Below are positions 54,344-63,168 of a DNA stretch of 64,000 nt, piece by piece. The notes beneath the pieces are model-generated. The model saw only the letters and a program-made list of their open reading frames with translations, had not been told where the DNA came from and made no database searches. Each line of letters opens with the position of its first letter. Within the stretch, counting starts at the first letter, position 1. The DNA lies in NCBI GenBank assembly GCA_965246995.1, contig OZ252008.1, positions 1,488,001 to 1,552,000 on the forward strand, read 5' to 3'. A program made the translations under genes and the position numbers. Origin of the DNA: VXRJ01 sp965246995. GTDB taxonomy: Bacteria; Acidobacteriota; Vicinamibacteria; Vicinamibacterales; UBA8438.

Positions 54344-57300
54344 ATGAGACTTGTGAAATCGTTTCTTGTCGGGATGGCGATGTTGTCGCTCCCGGCGACC
54401 GGCTTCGCGCAGAGCGCGTTGACCGGCGAAGTGACTGACAACACGGGCGGCGTCCTGCCGGGCGTAACCGTGGAAGTTGCCAGCCCAGTGTTGATCGAGG
54501 GATCGCGTGTCGCGGTCACCGACGGTACCGGCCGGTACAACATTATCAATCTGAGACCTGGCCCCTACACCGTCACGATGGTGCTGCCCGGCTTCTCGAC
54601 CTTCGTGCAGGAAGGCATCAACGTCCCTGCATCGACCAACGTCACTATCAACGGCCAGCTCGCGGTCGGCGCGCTCGAAGAGACCGTGACCGTCTCCGGC
54701 GAGGCGCCGATTGTCGACGTGCAGAGTGCCGCGCGGGTCGAGGTCGTGGAGCGCGAGGTTCTCGACTCTCTGCCGACAACGCGTAACACGCAGTCCATCG
54801 GCTATCTCGCGCAAGGCGTGCGACTGACCCGGCCGGACGTCGGCGGGGCGCAGATGATGGAGCAGGTCCGGATGTCGGTCCACGGCGCCACCCCGCGCCA
54901 CACCACCATGCAGGTGGACGGCATGATCGTCAACTCGCAGATGGGTGACGGCCTGATCATGAACTACAACAACCAGGCGCTGAGCCAGGAGATGGCGATG
55001 ACCACCTCCGGCAACGGCGCCGAGGTGGCGGCCGGCGGCCTGCGGCTGAACATGATCCCGAAGGACGGCGGCAACCAGTTCAGCGGGTCGAACTACGTCG
55101 GCTTTACGCTCAACGAGGGCTGGCAGGGTAACAACTTCACGCAGGGTATCCAGGATCTCGGCCTGACGTCGAACCAGGGCGTCACCAACATCCACGACGT
55201 CAACCCGGCCCTCGGCGGACCGATCCTGCGGGACAAGCTGTGGTACTTCACGTCGGCCCGCGCCATCTCGGTCGACGAGCTCTTTGCCGGCGCCTTCCAA
55301 CCGACCCTGCGCTCCGACGTGTCACCGGAGACCATCCAGGACTACTTCAAGCGCGGCGCCAAAATCACCTGCCAGGATCCGAACAGTGGCACAGGGTGCG
55401 TCGGCGACCACCCGGCGGTCGAGTCGGCGCAGCGCGCCGTCGCGGAGCAGCACGTCCGCAGCGCTTTGCTGCGCCTGACGGCGCAGGTCTCCCAGCGCAA
55501 CAAGGTGAGCGCGTACCTCGACCGGATCTTCAAGTGGAAGAAGCGGGAGTTCACGGCCACGCGCGAGCCGATCCAGGCGGCGGGCTTCCGCGATCCGGGT
55601 CACGCCAACTACCACACGTTCCAGGCGAAGTGGACTTCCACGATCAGCAACCGCGCGCTGTTCGAGTTGGGCTACTCGCAGGTCTACGAGCGGCTCCTCA
55701 TTTCCTCCCAACCGGAGGACGCGCTCCGCGAGGTCTACCCCAGCAACATCCCGCTGCCTGACCTGCGGGCCGCGACGCCTGGCGACCTGCGGACCTGTAT
55801 CCAGACGCCCTGCTACTGGCCCTCGAGCTACGACCAGACCGGAGCGTGGTTCCAGAACGCAGTCATCTCGGACCGGGCCACCGGAATCCAGACCAACAAC
55901 TACTGGGGCGACATCTGGATCACACCGTCCGATCGCTTCTACCCGAACGCGTCGCTGTCGTACGTCACCGGGTCGCACAACTTCAAGGTGGGTATGCAGT
56001 GGTCGTTCGGCAACGACGGCGACAGCCGCGACCGGTTGGGCCACCTCAACATCCGCCCGCGCGGCGGACTGCCGCAACCGTGCAGCCCCGACCCGTCGGT
56101 GGTGTGCGAGGATCGGCACTACGTCACAGCACTCAACTACCCGACGAGTTGGAACACCACCGTGCGGGCGGATCGCGGGATCTACATTCAGGACACCTGG
56201 ACGCTCGACCGGCTGACCATCAGCGCCGGAGTCCGCTTCGACCAATTCGAGTCGATTATCAACACCTTCCGCACCGGCGACCTGGCCGGTGGCCGGTTCA
56301 TCAACGCGCGGCAGGCCCCCGACATCCCGGCGACGCCGTACTGGAACGACCTCGTGCCCCGGTTAAGCGCGACGTACGACCTCTTCGGTGATGCGCGGAC
56401 GGCGCTGAAGTTCTCGATGAACAAGTACATGCGGCCGTACGCCAGCGGCCACGCCGAGCGCTACTCGCCCTACCGGGAGGCGGGCGACGATCGCGACTGG
56501 TTCGACTGCGCCCTCAATCCGGCGATCCACCAGACCGGCGGGGTGGGCAACCCGCGCGGCGACTGCGCCACCGGAGCCGACCTGGCCGGCCTGGCGGGGT
56601 CCCCGGAGTACTACCTGAGCACGAATTACGACGGGATCCCGCAGGACCACGAGATCGGTCTGCTGGGCAACAGCACCGTGTTCAGAGAGGGTGGTCTTGC
56701 GGTTCCCGCCTCCATGGCCGACCCCAACCTGCAGCGCGAGTACAACTGGGAGTACAACATTGGTCTCCAGCACGAGCTGCTGCCGCGCGTGTCGGTGAAC
56801 GTCGCTTGGTACCGCCGCGTCTTCGGCGATATCGAGGCACGGAGCAACACGTTGCACCAGACATGTAACGTCGCGACCGCGCAGGCGGGCGTGCCGTGCG
56901 GAAGCTGGATCCCGTTCGCGGTGAACTTCGACGATCCGGATGGCCACGTCCGGCGTCTCAGCGCGCTCGGCCAGAACATCACAGTCCCGTCAGGGTCGTT
57001 CCTGGCTTACGACCTCGATCCGGCCTATCGCGGACTGGTCAGCAACCTCGACGTCACCTCGGACATCAACCGCAACTACTACAACGGATTCGAGGTGAGC
57101 CTGAACGCCCGCCTGCCGAACGGCGGCACCGTCTTCGGTGGCTGGACCGCCAGCCAGCACATCCAGGACACCTGCGGCCTGACTGTGAACCCGAACGGCG
57201 TCAGCATCGAGGATCCGGTTCGCGGCGCCGATGAAGGCATTGTTCGGGGCGGCCGCTTCTGTGACCAGAGCGATCTGGGGATGCCGTTCCGCAACGACTT

Positions 57301-57679
57301 CAAGTTGTTTGGCACCTATCCGCTGCCGTACGACTTCGAGTTCAGCGGCTCGATTCAGGCCTACGCCGGTGGCGAGCGGGAACTGACCTGGTCTCTGCCG
57401 AGCAGCTACTTCCCGGATGGCACGAGGACGCAGGCCGCCACTCTCCAGTTGTTCGCACCTGGTACGAACTACCTCGACTACTGGACGCAGGTGGACATCG
57501 CAATCCGCAAGATCCTCCGCTTCGCCAACATCGAGTCGTCGATTCAGTTGGACGTCTACAACCTCATGAACGCCGCCCAGGTCGTCGACGAGAACGAGTC
57601 GTACGGCGCCTCCTGGGGGCGGCCGACCCGCCTGCTCCAAGGCCGGATATTGCGCACGGCGTTCCAGTTGAAGTGGTAG
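54344..57679 (+). CDS. TonB-dependent receptor with carboxypeptidase-regulatory-like domain (2)
   Basis: About 1111 residues. Signal peptide about 1-22 (LVGMAMLSLPATGFAQ), regulatory-like domain about 24-105 (GEVTDNTGGVLPGVTVEV, RPGPYTVTMVLPGF), plug about 115-245 (GALEETVTVSGEAPIVDVQ, HGATPRHTTMQVDGM), and a long barrel ending in tryptophan (RTAFQLKW). GGAGGGGG lies five bases before the ATG; an upstream in-frame extension has no support. Oar-like outer-membrane importer for an unknown, probably large, ligand. It follows the quinohemoprotein and is closed by a strong terminator. Confidence 0.92.
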   Translation: MRLVKSFLVGMAMLSLPATGFAQSALTGEVTDNTGGVLPGVTVEVASPVLIEGSRVAVTDGTGRYNIINLRPGPYTVTMVLPGFSTFVQEGINVPASTNVTINGQLAVGALEETVTVSGEAPIVDVQSAARVEVVEREVLDSLPTTRNTQSIGYLAQGVRLTRPDVGGAQMMEQVRMSVHGATPRHTTMQVDGMIVNSQMGDGLIMNYNNQALSQEMAMTTSGNGAEVAAGGLRLNMIPKDGGNQFSGSNYVGFTLNEGWQGNNFTQGIQDLGLTSNQGVTNIHDVNPALGGPILRDKLWYFTSARAISVDELFAGAFQPTLRSDVSPETIQDYFKRGAKITCQDPNSGTGCVGDHPAVESAQRAVAEQHVRSALLRLTAQVSQRNKVSAYLDRIFKWKKREFTATREPIQAAGFRDPGHANYHTFQAKWTSTISNRALFELGYSQVYERLLISSQPEDALREVYPSNIPLPDLRAATPGDLRTCIQTPCYWPSSYDQTGAWFQNAVISDRATGIQTNNYWGDIWITPSDRFYPNASLSYVTGSHNFKVGMQWSFGNDGDSRDRLGHLNIRPRGGLPQPCSPDPSVVCEDRHYVTALNYPTSWNTTVRADRGIYIQDTWTLDRLTISAGVRFDQFESIINTFRTGDLAGGRFINARQAPDIPATPYWNDLVPRLSATYDLFGDARTALKFSMNKYMRPYASGHAERYSPYREAGDDRDWFDCALNPAIHQTGGVGNPRGDCATGADLAGLAGSPEYYLSTNYDGIPQDHEIGLLGNSTVFREGGLAVPASMADPNLQREYNWEYNIGLQHELLPRVSVNVAWYRRVFGDIEARSNTLHQTCNVATAQAGVPCGSWIPFAVNFDDPDGHVRRLSALGQNITVPSGSFLAYDLDPAYRGLVSNLDVTSDINRNYYNGFEVSLNARLPNGGTVFGGWTASQHIQDTCGLTVNPNGVSIEDPVRGADEGIVRGGRFCDQSDLGMPFRNDFKLFGTYPLPYDFEFSGSIQAYAGGERELTWSLPSSYFPDGTRTQAATLQLFAPGTNYLDYWTQVDIAIRKILRFANIESSIQLDVYNLMNAAQVVDENESYGASWGRPTRLLQGRILRTAFQLKW

Positions 57680-57717
57680 TCCGGCCTACGGGCCGCGGCT
57701 ACTGATCCGTTTCTTTC

Positions 57718-57756
57718 GGGCCGGTGGGGGAGCCTTCCCCCACCGGCCCTTTTCTT
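57718..57756 (+). terminator. Strong intrinsic terminator after the TonB receptor
   Basis: Perfect 14-bp stem (57718-57731 with 57736-57749), loop GCCT, followed by TTTTCTTT. It lies 39 bases after the receptor stop. Confidence 0.92.
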
Positions 57757-57882
57757 TGGAGGACGAAAGTACCCGCCTTCGGAAAGTAATGCCGGAACGG
57801 CACGGGCGAGCCTCGCGCCATGACGCGCCGCGACGCGCTATGATGATCGTCGCGGTCAGCGCGATACAGGGAACAAACCCAC

Positions 57883-58440
57883 ATGGCCACGGCGCACCCA
57901 GCTTTCAGGTTCACCTACGAGGACTACCGCACGGCGCCGCCGGACAAGCGCTATGAGTTGCTCGACGGAGACCTGCTCTTGACTCCGGCGCCCAGCCTCA
58001 AGCACCAGAGCGTGCAAGTTCGCTTGGGAAGGAGGCTGGCTCAGTTCATCGAAGAGCGTGCGCTTGGCGAGTTCTTCTTCGCCCCGAGCGACGTGGTGCT
58101 GTCCGACGTCGACGTCGTGCAACCGGATCTGCTCTTCGTTTCCCGGGAACGAGAGCGTTTGTTGAGCGGCGGTGAGAACGTCCGGGGCGCACCCGATCTG
58201 GTCGTGGAGATTCTGTCTCCCGCCACCGCCGACAGGGATCGCGGCTACAAACGGACGCTATATGCGAAGCACGGCGTCACGGAGTACTGGCTGGTCGATC
58301 CGGCGACCGAGACGGCGTGGATTCACCGATTGCAGGACGGCGTACTGGAGGTCGCGCACGTGTTCCGTCGGGGACAGATGCTACGTTCGCCGCTGCTTGC
58401 CGGCTTCGAGGTCGACTTGGACGACATCTTCTCGTCGTGA
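57883..58440 (+). CDS. Uma2-family (DUF820) PD-(D/E)xK nuclease-like protein
   Basis: 185 residues. Typical Uma2 pattern: FTYEDYRTAPPDKRYELLDG, then VQPDLLFVS and APDLVVEILSPATADRDRGYK (acidic residues and Lys of the PD-(D/E)xK core), then YAKHGVTEYWLVDPATE. The family is common in Cyanobacteria and Acidobacteriota and is linked by annotation to restriction-like nucleases; its real role is unknown. No partner gene is adjacent. Confidence 0.88.
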   Translation: MATAHPAFRFTYEDYRTAPPDKRYELLDGDLLLTPAPSLKHQSVQVRLGRRLAQFIEERALGEFFFAPSDVVLSDVDVVQPDLLFVSRERERLLSGGENVRGAPDLVVEILSPATADRDRGYKRTLYAKHGVTEYWLVDPATETAWIHRLQDGVLEVAHVFRRGQMLRSPLLAGFEVDLDDIFSS

Positions 58441-58486
58441 ACGGAGAACGAGAGGGGACGACGGCAGCGGGCGATCGACGCCGAGG

Positions 58487-59098
58487 CTATTCAATCTCGA
58501 CCGGAATGCGCAGGCCGACGTCTCCACCTACGGCCAGTTCGTAAGTCCCGCTTGCCCATTGGCCGGTGGGTGCGGCGAAGAAGAGGTAACCTTGCACGCA
58601 CCTGTGCCGGTTCACGTCCGCGAGCGACCGTCGGACGCCACTGTCGACGAAGAATCGCAGGTTGCGGGTGGATCCGTGCGGAGATCGGTTGGCGGGGGCC
58701 TGGAGCTGAAGCAGCAACGGCAACAAGCTGCTCCGTTCCTGACGATAAGTTCGTTGTGAGATCAGCGGAATCCGGGACCCGCCGGGCTGTACGATGTGAA
58801 CCTCGCCCCGGCGGAACGTCATCGCTTCCCGCACCCTGCCCTGGAGCACCAAGTCGATGGCCAACCACTTCGGATCGTGACCGCGCGGAAAGTAGTAGCG
58901 GGCCGCCCAGGCGTGCAGGTGGCAGTCCCGGTATCCCAACACCCCGCGGCTGATTCGAAACAACTTGCCGGGTTCCGAACAATCGTGGGCGCCGACGCCG
59001 ACAATTGACAGGACGGCGACGAACGAGACAATCGCAATGGCGCCCGTCGCCGGACCGTGCACCCAATCAATCGCCGCGCGCCAGCGAACCTGCTGCAC
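58487..59098 (-). CDS. Hypothetical one-helix membrane or exported protein
   Basis: 203 residues. An N-terminal hydrophobic segment about 18-36 (GAIAIVSFVAVLSIVGVGA) is followed by a Cys-containing extracytoplasmic region (CSEPGKLFRISRGVLGYRDC) and a beta-rich tail ending GTYELAVGGDVGLRIPVEIE. Coding potential looks real, since the opposite frames are noise, but I do not recognise the family. It sits between the Uma2 gene and the divergent cytochrome/TPR gene. Confidence 0.55.
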   Translation of the reverse strand: MQQVRWRAAIDWVHGPATGAIAIVSFVAVLSIVGVGAHDCSEPGKLFRISRGVLGYRDCHLHAWAARYYFPRGHDPKWLAIDLVLQGRVREAMTFRRGEVHIVQPGGSRIPLISQRTYRQERSSLLPLLLQLQAPANRSPHGSTRNLRFFVDSGVRRSLADVNRHRCVQGYLFFAAPTGQWASGTYELAVGGDVGLRIPVEIE

Positions 59099-59199
59099 CT
59101 TCCAACGGTAGTTGCGTCGGCGTCGGAAATCCAGGCCGCGACCCTGACCGGGTTCACAGGGCGCGACGCCAATCCAACGCCTGAAGTACCCTGTCGGCC

Positions 59200-61155
59200 A
59201 TGCACCGTGCTGAGCTGCTGGTGGCGGCGGTCGTCGCGGCCGGTCTGCTCGCCGTCGGGTGCGAGGGGCGGCGAGCTTCCGAAGCGATTTCGGCCTCGGC
59301 TCCCGGGCCCGGCGAGCCGACCGGCCCCGTCACCTTCGCGCGCGACGTCGCCCCGATCGTGTTCGAGCACTGCGCCCCGTGCCACCGCCCCGGCGGTTCG
59401 GGCCCCTTCCCCCTGCTGAGCTACGCCGACGTTGCTCCCCGCGCCCGGCAGATCGCGGAGGTCACGGCCAGCCGCTTCATGCCCCCGTGGCTGCCGGAAT
59501 CGGGCTACGGCGAGTTCGTCGGCGAGCGCCGGCTGACGGAGCCGCAGATCGCGACCCTGGCCGCGTGGGGTGAATCGGGCGCCGCCGAGGGCGACGCGGC
59601 GGATCTGCCGGAGCCGCCGGCCGCCACCGACGGCTGGATGCTCGGTGATCCGGATCTGACGGTGACGCTGCCGGCGCCCTACACCCTGCCGGCGGACGGA
59701 CCCGACGTCTTCCGCAATCTTGTCATCCCCCTGCCGGTCACCGAGCCGCGCTGGGTCCGGACGGTGGAGCTGCTTCCCGGCGACCCGCGGTTCGTCCACC
59801 ACGCGATCATGGCGGTCGACGACACCACGTCGTCGCGGCGGCGCGAGGCCGAGGAGACGGAGCAACCCGGACAGCCCGGCTTCAGTGGCATGGAGATGGA
59901 CCTGGCGTTCATGCCGGACGGCCACCTGATGGGCTGGACCCCCGGCATGGCGCCGAATCCGGGCACCGAGGGTCTCGCCTGGCGCCTCGACCCGGGCACC
60001 GACTTCGTGCTGCAGCTCCACATGCTGCCGTCCGGCCGCGCGGAGACCGTCGCGCCGGTGGCCGGCTTCCATTTTGCGGACGCGCCGCCGTCGGGGCCGC
60101 CGCTGTATCTCATCCGCCTCGATGCCGACCATTTGCTCGACGTGCCGCCGGGCGAGCCTGACTTCGTGGTCTCGGACGCGGTGGAGCTGCCGATCGACGT
60201 GGAGGTCCACGCGGTCTATCCGCACGCGCACTACCTGGCGAAGTCGATGGAAGGAAAGGCGACGTTGCCGGACGGCACCGAGCAGTGGCTCATCCGCATC
60301 GACGACTGGGACTTCGCCTGGCAGGATGTCTACCGCGTGCGCGAGCCGTACGTGCTGCCGGCCGGGACGACCCTGTCGATGCGGTTCACCTACGACAATT
60401 CGGCTGACAATCCGCGCAACCCGAACCATCCGCCGCGGCGCGTGCGCGCCGGTAACCAATCGTCGGACGAGATGGCGCACCTGCAGCTTCAGGTGCGCCC
60501 GCGGCGCGCAGCCGATCTGGTGCTGCTGCGCGAGTCGCTCTACCGGCACGCGATCCGCAGGAATCCTGCGAACCCGTGGTCGTACTACGAACTCGGTAAT
60601 GCGTTGCTGGAGCAGGACCGCGTCGACGAGGCGGCCGGCCAGTACCTGGCCGGACTTGCGGCGGACCCGACGCACGTGCCATCACACAGCAGCCTGGGCG
60701 CCGTGCGCGAGCGGCAGGGTAGGCTGGACGAGGCGGCGGCGGAGTTCCAGACCGCCGTGCGCCTGGATCCGGGCTTTGCTGACGGGCACTACAACCTGGG
60801 GAACGTGCGGCTGGACCAGGGGCGCCTGGAGGAGGCGGCCAACCACTACCGCGAGACGCTGGCGTTAGAGCCGAATCACGCCGCGGCCCACGCCAACCTG
60901 GGCCATGCGCTGCGCGAGCTCGGCCGGCTCGACGAGGCGGCGACCCACCACCGCGAGGCGCTGCGCCTGCGGCCGGGCTCGGCCGAGGCCCACAACAACC
61001 TCGGCAGCGCGCTGGCGGTCAGCGGCCTTCTCGACGAAGCCATCGACCACTTCCAGCGCGCCCTCCGCATCCAGCCGGATCACGCGCAGGCCCGCCAGAA
61101 CCTGGAGTTGGCCCACGAGGTTGCGGCCGAGCTTGAGCGGGCCGGCCTCCGCTGA
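59200..61155 (+). CDS. Cytochrome c / copper-monooxygenase-like protein fused to TPR repeats
   Basis: 651 residues. Lipoprotein-like signal (LVAAVVAAGLLAVGCEG). Heme motif CAPCH near residue 58 with RFMPPWLPESGYGEF. The central part (about 140-430) is copper-monooxygenase-like with His clusters RFVHHAIMAVDD, FVLQLHMLP and VYPHAHYLAKSM. A C-terminal run of about six TPR repeats starts near 450 (PWSYYELGNALLEQDRVDEA, DGHYNLGNVRLDQGRLEEA). It shares the first two parts with 36451-37716 and adds a protein-binding tail. TACCCT lies about seven bases before the ATG and no ribosome site is seen. Confidence 0.82.
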   Translation: MHRAELLVAAVVAAGLLAVGCEGRRASEAISASAPGPGEPTGPVTFARDVAPIVFEHCAPCHRPGGSGPFPLLSYADVAPRARQIAEVTASRFMPPWLPESGYGEFVGERRLTEPQIATLAAWGESGAAEGDAADLPEPPAATDGWMLGDPDLTVTLPAPYTLPADGPDVFRNLVIPLPVTEPRWVRTVELLPGDPRFVHHAIMAVDDTTSSRRREAEETEQPGQPGFSGMEMDLAFMPDGHLMGWTPGMAPNPGTEGLAWRLDPGTDFVLQLHMLPSGRAETVAPVAGFHFADAPPSGPPLYLIRLDADHLLDVPPGEPDFVVSDAVELPIDVEVHAVYPHAHYLAKSMEGKATLPDGTEQWLIRIDDWDFAWQDVYRVREPYVLPAGTTLSMRFTYDNSADNPRNPNHPPRRVRAGNQSSDEMAHLQLQVRPRRAADLVLLRESLYRHAIRRNPANPWSYYELGNALLEQDRVDEAAGQYLAGLAADPTHVPSHSSLGAVRERQGRLDEAAAEFQTAVRLDPGFADGHYNLGNVRLDQGRLEEAANHYRETLALEPNHAAAHANLGHALRELGRLDEAATHHREALRLRPGSAEAHNNLGSALAVSGLLDEAIDHFQRALRIQPDHAQARQNLELAHEVAAELERAGLR

Positions 61156-61206
61156 GGGTGCGCGGAATCGCGCAATCCGGTCGCCGGACTGAACATCTCC
61201 GAAGCG

Positions 61207-61512
61207 TCAGGCGTGAGTGGCGGCCGCCGAACTGGCGGCGGTTGGCAACTCCCGAACCGTAGGGCCTACAAGCTTGTCGGCAACAACGAGGTCGTACTGG
61301 TTCTGCAGGTTCAACCAGAACTGCGGTTCGATGCCGAACCAGTGGCCGAAGCGGAGGGCGCTGTCGCCCGTGACTGAGCGCTTGCCCGCGATGATCTGAC
61401 TGATCCGATTGGGTGGCACCGCGATCTGTCGTGCGAACTCGGTTGGCCTGATGCCCAGCTCCGCCAATTCGTCGCGCAGCACGATTCCAGGGTGGACGAC
61501 TCGCTTCAACAT
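61207..61512 (-). CDS. higA: HigA-family antitoxin
   Basis: 101 residues, XRE-type helix-turn-helix (VHPGIVLRDELAELGIRPTE, QIAVPPNRISQIIAGKRSVT), then GIEPQFWLNLQNQYDL, the usual HigA C-terminal pattern. GGAGG precedes the ATG by eight bases; a longer upstream frame lacks support. It neutralises HigB and represses its own operon. It starts 19 bases after the higB stop, in the toxin-first order typical of higBA. Confidence 0.92.
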   Translation of the reverse strand: MLKRVVHPGIVLRDELAELGIRPTEFARQIAVPPNRISQIIAGKRSVTGDSALRFGHWFGIEPQFWLNLQNQYDLVVADKLVGPTVRELPTAASSAAATHA

Positions 61513-61531
61513 CGGTGCTTCCTCCCCACGG

Positions 61532-61825
61532 CTAGTGGTAGTCCACAATCTCCACATCTGTCGGTCCAGGGCTGCCGGCCGGCCACGCGAAGCAGATTCG
61601 CCATTGCAAGTTGATCCGAATCGAGTACTGGCCGGCGCGTGAACCCTTGAGGGCCTCCAGATGATTGCTCGGCAGTCCTCGGAGAGTTGCCAGAGATGGC
61701 GCAGCGTTGAGGATCGCCAACCGTTTTGTAGCCCGTTGGTCGATTCCCTGGAACGCCGACACGAATTCTCCGGCGGCGAATCTCCTCGTACGCCGATCCC
61801 GGTAACCGAGGATCCTGTCGATCAC
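61532..61825 (-). CDS. higB: HigB-family toxin (RelE-like mRNA interferase)
   Basis: 97 residues from GTG 61825. Family pattern: FAAGEFVSAFQGIDQRATKR, LNAAPSLATLRGLPSNHLEA and the terminal GQYSIRINLQWRICFAWP...VDYH. Cleaves mRNA at the ribosome when free of HigA. A TTG at 61858 would add eleven residues that overlap the operator and cupin stop; GTG 61825 fits the length of relatives better. A dyad at 61836-61857 lies directly upstream. Confidence 0.88.
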   Translation of the reverse strand: MIDRILGYRDRRTRRFAAGEFVSAFQGIDQRATKRLAILNAAPSLATLRGLPSNHLEALKGSRAGQYSIRINLQWRICFAWPAGSPGPTDVEIVDYH

Positions 61826-61835
61826 TACCAGATAA

Positions 61836-61857
61836 TGACGATTGACGTCAAGCGTCA
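61836..61857. promoter_or_regulatory. Dyad operator candidate for higBA
   Basis: A perfect palindrome TTGACGTCAA (61842-61851) flanked symmetrically by TGACG (61836-61840) and CGTCA (61853-61857), with a single asymmetric base on each side. It lies 11 bases before the higB start codon and overlaps the 3' end of the cupin gene. This is the expected place for HigA autoregulation. Confidence 0.55.
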
Positions 61858-62235
61858 AGAATGGGTATCGAAGATTGACACGCCGCTCGGTGCGGTGAAT
61901 TCACTCGCCGGGAGATTACCGGTGTTCACGGTACCGACGGGTTCAAAACAGAGGACATAGGCATCCTCAGTAGCAGAGGTCCGGTGCTCGACGCCACGAG
62001 GCACCAGCACGCACTCTCCGTCTTTCATGTCTACCCGCCGGTCGCGGAATTCCACCGAGAATTGTCCCTTCCAAACGAGGAAGAACTCATCGGCCTCATC
62101 ATGACGATGCCAGGGGAAGACACCCCTTATCCTCACGAGCTTTACTTCCTGTCCGTTGAGGGTGGCGATGACGCGCGGACGCCACGCTTCGTCAAGACGG
62201 TTGCAACTCTCGTCCACACTGATCTTCGTCGTCAT
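61855..62235 (-). CDS. Cupin-domain protein
   Basis: 126 residues, single-domain cupin. Metal-binding motif 1 PWHRHDEADEFFLVWKGQF (His, His, Glu) and motif 2 with GECVLVPRGVEHRT. GGAGGG lies about five bases before ATG 62235. Longer frames upstream overlap the creatininase gene and look non-coding. Small-molecule binding or isomerase/dioxygenase-type activity; unknown. On the same strand just before higBA, but the dyad suggests the toxin pair has its own promoter. Confidence 0.85.
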   Translation of the reverse strand: MTTKISVDESCNRLDEAWRPRVIATLNGQEVKLVRIRGVFPWHRHDEADEFFLVWKGQFSVEFRDRRVDMKDGECVLVPRGVEHRTSATEDAYVLCFEPVGTVNTGNLPASEFTAPSGVSIFDTHS

Positions 62236-62305
62236 TCTGCCCTCCGTCCCGAATACGTGCCGGGTCCAGGCATCGTGCTGCGCGTCCTTCCGACCCAATG
62301 GATGG

Positions 62306-63145
62306 TCAGCGGCTGGTCTCGCGGAGCTCCCGAATCTGGTTGACGGCGGCGGCGATCTGCATCTCGAGGATCTGTTCGCCGTACTCGGCGGTGGCGTGCG
62401 CGGGGTTGCCGTTGACGCCGTTGCCGCCCGGCCCGGCGCCGGTGCCGGGCGCGAACTGATCGGGGCGCAACTGCGACGGGTCCAGGAAGAAGAACTGCGA
62501 GGTGTCGTGCATGCCGGCGTGCGAGCCGACATCCTCGGGACGCTCGCCCTGTTCGACCAGCCAGTCGTCGCCCGGACCGGGGTAGTAGGCGGTCAGGTGA
62601 TGGACGCGCGCAGGGCCATCGGCCCACTCGCGGTTGAGTCGCTCGGCGACGGCTGCCTGTGATGCCTGGTTGCCACCGCTGTCGCCCATCAACGCGATGT
62701 CGGTGAAGCCGTGCTGCGCGAGGCTGCGTGCGGCGTACTCCAGCACCTGTTCAAAGACGGCGGGCGGTGTGGTGATAGTGCCAGGGAAGCGCATGTGGCC
62801 GGTCGGCGGGTTGACATCCCCCTCCGGGACGTACGCCATGACCGGTGCGACCAGCGCATTGCCCAGGCGTTGCGCCGTTTCACCTGCCTTGTGCCTGACA
62901 AGGATGTTGTGCTTGCCGAGGATCATGTGCGGCCCGTTCTGCTCGGTGCCGCCAGTCGGGATGATCACGGTCGTCATGCCGGCGGCGACGGCGTCGCGCA
63001 GCTCGGTCCAGGTCAGCTCCTCCAGGAAGACGGAAGCCGCCGCCGGCCCCTGGGCATGCGCGGCGCCCGGCGACGCTGCCAGTAGCGCGCATGTGGCGAG
63101 GCATGCAAGCAGGGACAGAATGATCGGCCGGTAGCTTGTCGGCAT
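62306..63145 (-). CDS. Exported creatininase-family protein
   Basis: 279 residues from ATG 63145 (CAGGAG upstream at seven bases). Unusual for the family, it has a signal peptide about 1-32 (IILSLLACLATCALLAASPG). Core: LEELTWTELRDAV, TVIIPTGGTEQNGPHMILGK and IALMGDSGGNQASQ. Compared with the classic EQHGPHLPLxTD metal motif, His is replaced by Asn (EQN) and the Asp position falls on His/Asn, so metal binding differs or is reduced. Probably a periplasmic amidase-like enzyme of a divergent subfamily. It starts 24 bases after the epimerase stop. Confidence 0.82.
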   Translation of the reverse strand: MPTSYRPIILSLLACLATCALLAASPGAAHAQGPAAASVFLEELTWTELRDAVAAGMTTVIIPTGGTEQNGPHMILGKHNILVRHKAGETAQRLGNALVAPVMAYVPEGDVNPPTGHMRFPGTITTPPAVFEQVLEYAARSLAQHGFTDIALMGDSGGNQASQAAVAERLNREWADGPARVHHLTAYYPGPGDDWLVEQGERPEDVGSHAGMHDTSQFFFLDPSQLRPDQFAPGTGAGPGGNGVNGNPAHATAEYGEQILEMQIAAAVNQIRELRETSR

Positions 63146-63168
63146 TGGGAGACTCCTGTCGTGCTCGG

